NCBI RefSeq assembly: GCF_949628265.1
Contig: NC_088787.1
Span: 18,714,501-18,778,500 of the forward strand
Source: Cloeon dipterum
Taxonomy: Eukaryota; Arthropoda; Insecta; Ephemeroptera; Baetidae
DNA: 64,000 nt
Direction: 5' to 3'
The notes beneath the pieces are model-generated. The model did no database searches, was not told where the DNA came from, and worked only from the letters and a program-made list of their open reading frames with translations. This document shows positions 25,301-36,135 of the stretch, in pieces. The stretch's first letter is position 1, and each line of letters starts with the position of its first letter. Both the position numbers and the translations under genes were made by a program.

Positions 25301-28300
25301 AATTTGCTGATGCAATTTAAATACTCAAATGAATTTCTTTTAAATTAAATAGCATACTTGCACCAATCTATTTTTTTCTTTCAACATTCCGATCAGTATT
25401 TTTTAACATTAAGAAATATATTTCTGAAGCGAATAATACAACTGAAACGCGATTTCCTCGCCTCAATTGTGCATTAAATGACCTGTTGTATATAATTATA
25501 GTTTCTGAATGCGCAATAAGCTGCTGTACATGGTGCCAAAAGGCCAATTGAGAATTAGTGCGCTCAGCGTTTCAATCATTTTGTTGACACTATTTGATAG
25601 CAAGAAGCTAATAGACCTTTAGCTGTTGCGTACTTAAGATTGTAAAAAAAACACATTATTCCTTTTAATGCTTCTCTCGCGCTCTTTTAGAAATTTTACA
25701 CCTTTCTCTTGACATTTGTGGAAAATAAATTAAAAATAATATTTTTTTATAAAGTTCATACGAAGAATTGTGATCAAACCTGTTGTTGTTTAAAATTTCA
25801 ATTTGACATGCGAAGAAATTTTATTTAGCACCTTCTAAATATTTTTTTTCACAGGAAGCTCGATGTGGCTATGTGGTCCTGATGATGGCAATCTTCTGGA
25901 TGACCGAGGCGCTTCCTTTAGCAGTGACTTCTCTCTTCCCCGTCGTTTTCTTCCCTCTGTTCGGTGTCCTGTCCACGGAGGCAGTGTGCATCCAATACTT
26001 GAAGGAAACCAACATGATGTTCATCGGAGGACTGGTGGTGGCTATCGCCATCGAGCACTGCAACCTTCACAAACGCATCGCCCTGAAAGTGCTCCTCCTG
26101 GTTGGCACCAGTCCAAGATTGTAAGTACAAAGTGCAGTACTATAATCTAATGAATTATTGCAATTTAATTATTTTAGACTGATGTTGGGTTTTATGCTGA
26201 ACACCATGTTTTTGTCCATGTGGATTTCAAATACAGCGTGCACAGCTATGATGGTGCCCATTCTTCAGGCTGTCTTGAATGAACTGAAAGATGTAAGACA
26301 TTTTTTTCTTAAATATGTGATGACAAATTGACTCATTTATAACGAAATTTAAGAGCAAAATGATGGCTTTGCGACGGAACAGCTCGTTGAGAATTTCTAC
26401 CGTTTCATCACCGCGCGAGACAGTTTCCGAAAACCAAGAGATCACCAAAAATGGAAATGTAGATGCCACGATTATTCACTTCCAGGACACCATTCCAACG
26501 CAGGATGTAGTGGCCATCAAGCAGGTCGAAGAAAAATTACAGTAGACGAATAAATTGAAAAGCTTATAACAATTTTTAACCAACCGTTGATTTTTATAGG
26601 CAAGAGATTGATGAAAAGTACTACAGAGACACGATCTGCTACTACTTGGCTATCGCTTATGCCGCAAATATCGGCGGCACTGGAACTATCACTGGCACAG
26701 GCACCAATCTCACTTTCTTGGGCATTTTTAACAGGTGAAAAATTAAATTCATTTCAATTAAATTGAACTAAATTTACAAATGGCCTATTGCAGCGTGTTT
26801 CCAAACGCAACTGGTTTGAATTTCGCCACTTGGATGATTTTCAACGTCCCCATGATGCTGCTTAACATCCTCATGGCGTGGATTTGGCTACAAGTCATGT
26901 ACATGGGACTTTGCAGGTGAGTTATGCAACCGGCAGTACAGTCAAGTCGTGCGGGTTACATACTATGCAATCTGCAGGCGCGCTGGGCTCCCATGATTCT
27001 TTTATTATAATTAAATTATTATTAAAACGTGGCGTGTTATTTCGGTTTGCAGGAAAAATAACTCGTCGAATCCGGACAACTCTAAATCTGTGCGCCAATT
27101 GATCGCATCCAAGTACAAAGAACTGGGACCGATGAGCTACCACGAGGCCAACGTGCTGGCCCTCTTCATCTTGCTTATCCTGCTTTGGTTCTTCCGAAAA
27201 CCCGACTTCATTCCTGGCTGGGCCTCTCTATTCCCTTCAGTGTATGGAATTTCAAAAAGTCAAGTGTTCCAATTGTTGAATATTTTTTTTGTTTAAATTA
27301 ACAGTAAAATTGACGACTCGACCCCCGCGATCCTGGTAGTAATCATCATGTTCATCCTGCCCTCTAAACTGGACTTCTTCAAATACTTCCTCGACAAGGA
27401 CGAGAAAAACAAAGCCATCAGCCAAAAAAGAAGGGCTGCGCCGTCGTTGATCGACTGGCCCACCGTCCAAAGGAAACTGCCCTGGGGGCTGGTCCTGATG
27501 CTGGGTGGCGGCTTCGCTATGGCTCAAGCAGTCAAGGAGAGCGGCCTGTCTTCCTGGATTGGCCAACAGCTGGTCGGTCTCTCGATCCTGCCTCTGTGGC
27601 TCGTAGTCACCATCATTTGCCTGATCGCCACTTTTGCCACCGAAGTCTCTTCGAACACCGCGATCGCCAACATTCTTTTACCAGTCCTTGCCGAGATGGT
27701 AACTTGAACTGTTGGAAAATGGAGTCTTGAAATTCATTAAATAAAATTATCCACAGTCAAAGGTTGTGAGGCAGCACCCCCTGTACCTGATGATGCCAGC
27801 CACCCTGTGCTGTTCGTACTCGTTTATGTTGCCTGTCGCCACACCACCTAACGCTATTGTGGCTGAAGCCTCCAAGATGAAGACAATCGACATGGTAATA
27901 TCTTAACCTAATATACATATCCAAGAAGCATAGCAGGATGAACAAGGGGAAGGAGAGCCCCGTTTGTTTCAATTTTTTTCAAACCAAGAGAGGGTTTACC
28001 GATGTTGAAATCCACAAAAATATATCATTGAATTTTTCGGCAAAAAAGCCGGAAACCCCTACCATTTTTAGAGTTTTCTGCAATTTCCCGAACCAGAACC
28101 TAAAAAATATCACATTTTGCGCCAAACAAGACCCAAGACCTAGGAGAATCTTGAAAATTATTTCAAATTTAAAAAATCCATTATTGTAAGAAATCAGTGG
28201 CAGGGGAGAATTTATTTTTTTTTAAATTAACATTTTTTAATTCCAGCATCCAGCATGAAACATTTTTGATCAACTAAACATAATCGTGTTTGGGAAAATG

Positions 28301-28735
28301 CACAAAATTAAAGGAAGACAGAAGACACCAGCAATTTTTTTTGTGACGCAGAAAACAAATGTGGTTTTTTGCAAACCAAGAATCAAGACAATGTTTGTCG
28401 ATATGACGTGCCTTTTTGGCAAGGCAGACGGATTTTCATTAGTATACCGAATTAAAAAATTAATTGAATTCAAATCATAAAAATCAATCTTTGCCAATTT
28501 AATTTTCTGATGGCTGATATTTTTCCCATTTTATTTCTAGATCAAATCTGGCGTGGTGATGAATTTCCTAACTGTTGGTGCACTCGTGGTTATGTTCAAC
28601 ACCCTAGGAGTGATTGTCTACGACCTTAAAGATTTCCCCTCGTGGGCTGAGCCTGGTATAATCGCAAACACCACATCAGTGTCGAAAATGATTTTGGCCC
28701 CATCTTTCAACCACAGTTCTGCGCTGAGTTTGTAA
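16353..28735 (+). CDS. Indy: SLC13 family sodium/di- and tricarboxylate cotransporter (INDY type)
   Basis: Plasma-membrane citrate/succinate carrier of the divalent anion:sodium symporter family. Ten coding exons fit at GT-AG: 16353-16460, 25855-26120, 26178-26292, 26354-26541, 26600-26734, 26794-26916, 27053-27241, 27305-27698, 27757-27894, 28541-28735; total 616 aa. Exon 1 encodes a cytosolic start and the first membrane span ([20 protein letters not shown]). Exon 2 follows with [20 protein letters not shown]. Both SNT motifs that form the sodium and carboxylate sites are present: WISNTACTA (142-144) and [16 protein letters not shown] (491-493), the latter being the family signature. Exon 4 encodes a hydrophilic loop. 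The exon 4 donor (CA|gtagac) is weak. Whether it is the INDY-1 orthologue or a paralogue cannot be settled here. Confidence 0.93.
17291..17311. repeat. (GT)n microsatellite
   Basis: About ten uninterrupted GT units inside the first coding intron of the SLC13 gene. It is likely length-polymorphic. Confidence 0.9.
18549..18889. mobile_element. MITE-like element with about 80-bp inverted arms
   Basis: The left arm 18549-18630 (ttgacaagcggccactctc, then gatgtgccagagtgcatccc, then atttatttaggacagtccata) matches the reverse complement of 18799-18889 (tatggaccgtcctaaataaat, then gggatgcactggcacatcat, then gggagtgaccgct, ending gtcaaag). Arms are roughly 85% alike, with a loop of about 170 bp that has no ORF. 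This is the shape of a non-autonomous DNA transposon. No clear target-site duplication could be fixed. Confidence 0.7.
19175..19460 (-). mobile_element. Second LINE reverse-transcriptase remnant in the SLC13 intron
   Basis: Minus-strand translation gives [20 protein letters not shown], then [17 protein letters not shown], and after a stop [16 protein letters not shown]. The YNTR ... RLWNxLP series is characteristic of the C-terminal end of jockey/CR1-type ORF2 proteins. In-frame stops show it is dead. Limits are approximate. Confidence 0.55.
19500..25854 (+). other. Remainder of the long first coding intron of the SLC13 gene
   Basis: About 6.3 kb, AT-rich with GC-richer patches near 22550-23080 and 24330-24980. 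Open frames are short and without recognisable content. It may hold enhancers or an alternative first exon, but nothing in the sequence proves this. Confidence 0.4.
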
Positions 28736-29305
28736 TTCCTTGACGTGGAACTTGACAAGCATCTCCATATTTCTCCATCATCATTTGAGTCACACTCCTA
28801 CGTGTATTTTTTCGATGATTCATTCAAGATACCATAATTTATGATTTTAGCATCGCTACCACAGATAAAAATCTCATCTTTCATCAAACGAAATAATAAG
28901 TTAAGCCCTATAGTGTTAAGTTATTGTAGTAACTAGCCCATTAGGCTGATAACGATTGTGTATCAGAGTTTAAGCTTGATTACCAAAGTGAAGCTGTGAT
29001 GTTAAAAGTAGAAATATTTTCAATGAAAACAAATGTAAACAAACTTAAAATTTGGCCTTAAGGTTTGAAGATGTTCATTTGATATAAATATAGTACAAAA
29101 TTGAACGACAGACACCAAATTTGATGGAATAACTATTTTTATTAATGAATGTATATGCTCTGCATAGCAAATGTAAAACAACTTAATTTGAGAATAAATT
29201 TTTAAATCTGAAATGCATTTGGTTTGACCAAATAACAATATCACAACTATTTTCAATCAAGGATTCAAAGGAACAAACATTTATGAAGAGAGTTTGATTG
29301 TATAG
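28736..29305. other. Short intergenic region between convergent genes
   Basis: 3'UTR sequence of the SLC13 gene (plus) and the CHK kinase-like gene (minus) meeting tail to tail. AT-rich; no coding sequence or repeat recognised. Confidence 0.4.
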
Positions 29306-31491
29306 TTAAATAAATCTCTGATCAACAGTAAACTTGACAAGGTCAGCGACCCTTCTCAATCCAGCTTCATGCTGGATGAAATCGACCTTCCAGTAATTAT
29401 GCAATGGTACCTCCTCAGTTCCTTCAATGGCATCCAGGTCGTTCACGTTCTCCGACTCGACCATTGACAACGGAACACTTTCAATTCCCATGCCCAAACC
29501 GTACTTCCCAAGCGTCTGAATTTCCTTCAAAAATTCGTCATAGGGGAAAACCTGCAATAGCAGCAAAAATTTAATTTCAAAACGCGGTCAAGTCTCTCAA
29601 AGTCACCTTATGGGGGTCTGAGCCAAAGTCAGACAAGGCGTCACTGAGAGCAGTGTGATAGCATTTGAGAAGATTGCTCCAACCATTGTTGTCTCTCTCC
29701 TTGGCAGTTGTAACTGAATACAAGAAGAAGAGAAGGTCGAGAACCGGAGACCCCAGTCGCATCAGTTGAAAGTCAAGCAGTCGAATGTCGCTGGGGCTGC
29801 TTCTGTTATCGTCGTCGTACCGGTACAGAAAGTTTGGACCCCACGCATCTCCGTGATTGGGCACGCTGAAGGGGCTAACGGGTTTGACCAGCTCGCACAT
29901 TACTTTGTACTGTCCGTCATTGGCAAATGCTTCCATTTTTTCCACATATACCGAATCTGAAATAAAAGATAATTAATCTTTCGATTTTTTTAATTAATTT
30001 GATGTTGTTTTGAAAGAAAACATGCGCACCAGAAAATTAAATCAGCCCTGATTGGGTACAAAAAAAGGAAGTATGTGTATGGCAAAGATTATTTCCCAAT
30101 TTATTACTCAAAACTGTGTTGCATAAGATCATATAACAATAATACCCTTCTTAGTAATTTTGTACTTGACGCCGCCTGCTATAAATATTTCTCATGCATT
30201 CTTGGTAATTGGAATTAAAGACCTCTTCTATGTGGAGTATTATAGGAATGGGCGCAAACAGTGAATCACAGCATGCTTGTTATTTTTTTAAGGTAACAAT
30301 TTTAATTGCCATTTTTAAATTTCAGTTTAAATTAAAATGCAGCTTCCTCGGTGTTTCTATATTTCTACAGGAAATTATGGAAAATATACACACTGAGGTA
30401 CACTGCATTTTAATTTAACCTGAAATATTATGACATCCTCGCGCGTGTGATTCTGCTTTCATTGGCATCTTTCAACTTGAAATATTTTAAACTAAGCATT
30501 CTAAAATAACTAGATTTTTTAAATTTTATTGCAACAGCTTCGTTGCGTGCCATAATATCAACGTTTTTCCAGTATTATTCACGTTGTCCAACCAAGTTTT
30601 TAGCTGAATATTTAACATTCATACATACTTATGCTCATATGTGATTTTTTGTCGGTCTTTTAAGCATTTTACGATTCATGTGATAATGAGCGCATGACAA
30701 ATCTTATCTCTTTCCCAGATAGTCTTTCTTTTGCAAATCAGGCTCAGACATTTGCAATTAAAATTATCTCCTTTGTGCGTGCTTTTGACGGCATTACCTG
30801 GATAAATTTTTTTCACAGCGTCAATGGCCACCTCTTGCAAGTTTTTCAAAAATCCCTTGTACCAGTCCTCGTAGTCAAGCCGGTAGTATGGCTCCACCAA
30901 ATCTTTGGTCATTTTTTGGAATGTTTCCGGTTCCTGGTCTTTCATGGCGAGCGAGGTTGCGTGGAACCGAGCCAGCATTTTCAGGGCCTCCTCGCAATGG
31001 AAGTGGTTGAAGCCCTGCGTTCGGTCGCAAATACCGAATCCGTCCATGCCAAGGTCGAGCATTACAATGAAATCGCGCTCGCCGTCGCAATAGCTCCACG
31101 GGCACACAGGGAACGGCAGGAAAGTTTTGCTCCAGCCGGCTTTTCTTTTCCTCATCTCGTATTCCTGCATGATTGGCAGTACGTGGTCGTAGAATAGAAT
31201 TTCATTGCGGAAAAAACTCGGTATCTTCCAGGTCTTCCTTCTGGCCAGGTTCGAGGGCAGGCCCTTAGCAATGAGCGATATCTGCTTGGTTTCACCCTTG
31301 GTCAGAACTGCGGCAGTGATTCGGTAGACAATGCCCAGGTAGCCTTCACCAGGGGCAGTTGCATAGGTTACTTTAAAATCTTCCATGGACGCATCGTCAT
31401 CTTTGACGGCCTTCTGCACAATTTGCAGCAGCACTTCCTCCGTGAAGAGAGATGAGATCACTTGAAGGGACGCTGGTGGTCGGCTGGCCAT
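29306..31491 (-). CDS. CHK kinase-like / ecdysteroid kinase-like (EcKL) protein
   Basis: Member of the choline/aminoglycoside-kinase-like fold family expanded in arthropods, some of which phosphorylate ecdysteroids and others of which are linked to detoxification. Exons on minus: 31491-30798, 29956-29607, 29551-29306, joining in frame to 429 aa. The start is ATG at 31491 (gacATGG, MASRPPASLQVISSL). The N-lobe includes GEGYLGIVYRI, a nucleotide-loop-like stretch, and KGLPSNLARRK. The C-lobe carries the catalytic NHGDAWGPNFLY (H266-N273) and the Mg-binding DFQ (293-295) followed by LMRLGSPVLDLLFFLY. All key residues are present, so an active kinase is likely. The substrate is unknown. The first intron is 841 bp. 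Confidence 0.92.
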
Positions 31492-32670
31492 GTCTCTCAC
31501 TGAGAAAAATATTAATTTGGTTCATTACTATTTGATGAGGGATATTTTGGTATCTTTTTGAGGGTGTTTGTATATTTATTTAGTGATAAGATATACTTTC
31601 GATATATATCTTTACCATAAATGAAGTCAACGGCCAGCACAGTTTTTTACGCCATTGAGTTGGTGTTGGGTGTTAGTAAAAAGTTTATTACTTTTACAAA
31701 GAAACAATTCTTTCACAATCGTGTAATTTTATAGAGGTGCTGATGCACAAAATTTTAAGTCATGCGCTCCCAGCTAACCGGTTTGAAAGTCAACTTATCC
31801 TTGGAAAAATGATTAAATGGTGTGCGTGCGTTGCCGCGAGGCAAATTCCTGATAACTGCCTAATACGTATTAAGCCTCATCCAAAAGGCAATGAATGCAA
31901 TGAGAGTGAAAAATAATTTTATCTGTGCGAAATTCTAAGACGTCAAAAATAATCTTTAAAATCGTTAAAATATTAACAAGGGCATGCCTGACTGAGATTA
32001 TCTTATCCGTTTATCTCATGTACATCAGCACTAATGCAGGTCTTCAAAAATTATAATATGGGTTCAGCGGTGTCACACACAAAAAATACTTTGAGTGACA
32101 CTGAACCAATTGAACAAATGATCACTTCAAAGATAGGTAAAGAGAAAACACTTATTTGAATGCGAACAAGTGCACTTAGCCTCTGAAAAGAAATAAAACT
32201 CTGACCTTTCCAGCTAAGATTTGGTTTTATTTAAGTTCGTCGTAATACTGCTCAATTAATACCAATTTGATATCCAGCTTAAGTTCATACACTTTAGTAG
32301 TAATACTAACAAATCTTCCATAATACTCATACAGACAGTGTGCCTCATAATGGTGCGGTTTTAAATTATCACTCAAGTCGTTCGCGTGCAAAATAGTTAA
32401 CTGATGATAATAACACTAAGAAAAACTTCCTCTTCCCTAAAGGAGAGAGCGTTAAAATTCGGGGGTTGTGAAAAAGCACTTTTGAATTGATACTTTCGAG
32501 TTTCATCGTGGTGGAGCATGACAGCAAAAGAGCGTCTTGCGACCGGAATTGAGAGCCGCGAAAAAAATACTAATCCGCCATACAAAAGATCAGGAGGGTG
32601 TCGAATAAACATGAGGAAAGGAATAAAAGTCACAATGGTCTCTGAGAGAAGGAAATCTGTCAGCTCCTCA
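31492..32670. other. Intergenic, upstream of the EcKL gene and downstream of SAM synthetase
   Basis: AT-rich; no exon recognised. Both neighbours are on minus, so it holds the EcKL promoter (right after 31492) and the SAM synthetase 3'UTR. A minus-strand AATAAA (tttatt at 32226-32231) may be the poly(A) signal of the latter. Confidence 0.4.
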
Positions 32671-35163
32671 TCATAGAATCAGCTGCTTGGGCTGCTCCCA
32701 TGGGAAGATGTCGCGTCCAAAGTGTCCGTAGGTGCTAGTACGCTGGTAGATCGGGTTACGCAGGTTCAAATCCTTGACGATGTGGCCCGGCCGCAGGTCA
32801 AAGTTTTTGTTGACGATGTCAAGCAGCTCGGTTTCCGTTTTGCCAGAGGTGCCGTAGTCGAAGACGGTGATGGACAATGGCTGGGCCACGCCTATAGCGT
32901 ACGAGACCTGCACGAGGCAGCGGCGGCACACGCCACCCTTAACCAGCGACTTTGCCACCCAACGCGCCGCGTACGCCGCCGAGCGATCCACCTTGGTGAA
33001 GTCCTTGCCAGAGAAGGCGCCGCCACCGTGCGCACCCCACCCGCCGTACGTGTCCACGATGATTTTGCGGCCAGTGAGGCCGGCGTCGCCTTGCGGGCCG
33101 CCGATGATGAAGTCACCGCACGGGTTGATGTGGTAAACAGTGTTCGCGTCCAGATACTTGTCAGGGATGACGGATTTGACAACCAACTCCATCACGTCCT
33201 TGCGAACTTGGTCCCGCGTCACCTGTAGAGAGAAACCATGGTTGTCAGTTAAACGTGGACAGTTTTCCGGATGTAGCAAGGCCACCTTGGTTACAAATTA
33301 ACGTCAACGCCGATAGTTGCGCAAGCCAGTAGTCACGGGTTTGAAAATAAAAATGACGGATGCTAGGTTCCCAAGCATCAAATATAAATATTGAAAAATT
33401 CCAGGCATTTGTAAGCTGGCAGATTTTGCTCAGTTAAACAGGTGTAAATAGTGATATGAATAAGCAACAATCTTCATACCTGCCATGGAAATCAATATTC
33501 CGATTTTAAATATGGCAAGAGAAAAAAATTCCCCTTCATGAAGGATGAGAGGGAAAAGGTATCCAATCAAAGGATATTTAAGTTTCTCATTTAGAAATTT
33601 CTTCCTTGGTTTGGAATATAAAAAAATCAAGGATTTCAGGAGCTTAAATTCTTCAATGATTCAGTTTAGATTGAATGACTTTGGAAATTAAGTTTCTTTT
33701 ATTTTCTTTAGTTGGGGTGCACAATTCGACATCACAGCTGATTGAGAGAACCAAAATAATTGGTTTTCCAGCTACATTAGCCGTTTCCTGAGGCTGTTTT
33801 GTTTATTCAGTTTTTATGGAGCAATTAGATTTACCCCAGGAAATATTCAATTTATCTTCTTAAATTTGCCCACAGTATTTGTCTTATTTGTCTGCTGAAG
33901 ATATCAAAAGCTTGATGGAAAAGTAAAATACGAATTTTCCCCAAAACTCTGCAACTTTTTAGTGCGAAAAGTCTTTTTAGTCATATTTTGAAAAAAAAAA
34001 GTTGTTTGAAGCGACTTGAGGAACTGATCGTTGAATTCAGGATTTAATAATTCGTGAAGTATTGACGTCAGTAACCACCGACAGAGTTCAGAAATAGTAA
34101 TCGATCGACTTAAATTCTCAAGTCTACAAACATCCTCCTCCTCGTGCACGCAGGAAAAAAATGTAATTTTTCTGGTTAATTAGAAGAATACAAGTTTCAA
34201 CTTTTGCGGTTTTTAACCACAAACCTTTTTCCTTATTTCCAAATCATTTTTATTTCGTGAGTAAATCTTGCCTAATAAGTAACATCATGTTACCTAACTT
34301 TGAAAAATTGCATTTTTTTAAATGGTAGCCGGTTGCGATCAAGCTGTAATTCAAACTCTCACCCTTTTCACGAAATACAACCCAAGCGCCTCGTGGCATA
34401 GGACCAACACAGCTCTGGCTTTAAGCATGACGCAATTATCTGCAAAGTGACTTTGCTGACAGCACTGAAATGGAAGGAGCACGTGCTCGTGTTAAATTTA
34501 TACCTTCTCACTGTGTTGAGCAGAGACGACGACGGTGTGCACCCTCTGGGGGACGCAGGCGCCGCCGTCGAACTTGTACTCGCAGGTGACCTGAGTCTTC
34601 GAGTCGGGCCGGGCCCACCAGAGCGTGCCATTGCGGCGCAGCTCGGACAGCTTCTCGTTGAGCTTGTGGGCGAGCACGACCGTGAGCGGCATGCACTCTT
34701 CGGTTTCGTCAGTGGCGTAGCCGAACATGAGGCCCTGGTCGCCTGCGCCGATGTCGTCGTCAGAGCGGTTCAGGTGCACGCCGCTGGCTATCTCGGGCGA
34801 TTGCTCGTCCAGCACCAACTGCACGCTGCAGGTCTTGTAGTCAAAGCCCTTGGACGAATCGTCGTAGCCGATGTGTTGGATCGTGTCCCGCACCACCTTG
34901 TTGTAGTCCACGCTTGCCTTGGAGGTGATCTCGCCCACCAGCATGATCATGCCCGTCTTGGTGACGCACTCGCAGGCCACCCTAGCGTTCGGATCCTGCC
35001 GGAGGTGAGCGTCCAAAACGGCATCGCTCACCTGGTCGCATAGTTTGTCGGGGTGGCCCTCGCCGACGCTCTCCGAGGAGAATAGGAACGTCTGCCCGAC
35101 GTGGCCCTCGCTTGTCGCGTCCTTCGAGAAGCCGTTCATGTACGATGTGGCGGACTCTGGCAT
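32671..35163 (-). CDS. Sam-S: S-adenosylmethionine synthetase (methionine adenosyltransferase)
   Basis: Makes S-adenosylmethionine from methionine and ATP in the cytosol (EC 2.5.1.6), the methyl donor for methylation and polyamine synthesis. Two exons on minus, 35163-34504 and 33222-32671, join at AAG|GTG to 403 aa, close to the usual 395-408. The N-terminal domain has [13 protein letters not shown] (about 34-43). Signature 1, [12 protein letters not shown], lies near residue 140 and signature 2, GGGAFSGKD, at 287-294 after [13 protein letters not shown]. The protein ends QPKQLIL. All substrate- and Mg/K-binding blocks look intact. The single intron of 1281 bp shows nothing recognisable. Confidence 0.97.
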
Positions 35164-36135
35164 GTTTGTGGATGACAGGATTCGGTCGGACGAGCTGTTT
35201 CTGCAGCAATGTTATCTTGGCTAGTGGTCTGCACGGAGCGGTGCGGTGCCTCCTCTTTTGATACAAGCAAGCAATGCAATGGCTGGAGGTGGGCGCATGC
35301 GGCATCGAGCGGCTGAAGTCATTAAGTTGCGCATTCCTACCTACACATGCCGGCCCAGCTGGTCACCTGATCGAGACCCGCTGCTTCCGCTCAGATTCCT
35401 CCAAAATCGCCCTGCCACTCTGCTTTTTGCGATACATTTTACGTGGAACACTTGCGTGGCGACAAACAAATTTGACGTTTTCCGTAAAACATGGCTTCAA
35501 ATTGTAAATCATTTATTTACAATAAAAATGACGTTTGGGGGTTGAGGAAGGTTTTTTTAGCGTTTTCGTGCAATTTCAACCACTAAACGACCAAAAATTC
35601 AAGCATTCATTCCTCATATCATTTAAAAATCGCCTAGAAAAATAATTACCTGGATTTTCCTGACAACTCTTGAGTTTTTAATTAAAAAATTGAGTCAATC
35701 TCTACAAGTTGTCATCGCCAAATTTGCAGCAGGCGCGCCCCAATTTTTGAACAGTGACGATCACTAAGCGCAGACGCGCGACATTTTAAAAAGCAAAACA
35801 CTTGAGAGAACGCCAGCCAAACACACACGCCATGTATTGTATCCCACTGATACTGATTGCTAGCGCCTTCCGTAATCCACAAACAACGCTGGAGCTAGTA
35901 TAAATTGGCGGCACACCTGTGTAGTAGTGTATTTTTGTTTATATTTTTGTTTCCATAAAGTCATGCAAGCTATAAAGACGCTTTGGTTTTATTGATTGTG
36001 CGCGTCGGGGCAAACTGTTATAATATGTAATATTATGTACATATTTCTATATTATGTAATGAAGGATTATTTATTAAACAACCCACACGGACGCACCCCA
36101 AACTTTTAAAAGCTGAGCGTCTCCCTGTCGCAGCA
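35164..36135. promoter_or_regulatory. Divergent promoter region between SAM synthetase (-) and BRPF (+)
   Basis: Head-to-head spacing of 972 bp holding both 5'UTRs and promoters. The part next to SAM synthetase is GC-richer. A TATA-like tataaatt at about 35899 faces the BRPF gene, but it lies over 200 bp before the ATG. No other motif is convincing. Confidence 0.4.

Noticed and set aside
32722-33228. 168-codon plus-strand ORF opposite SAM synthetase
   Set aside because: Antisense shadow of a highly conserved, GC-rich coding exon; the same applies to 34447-35043.
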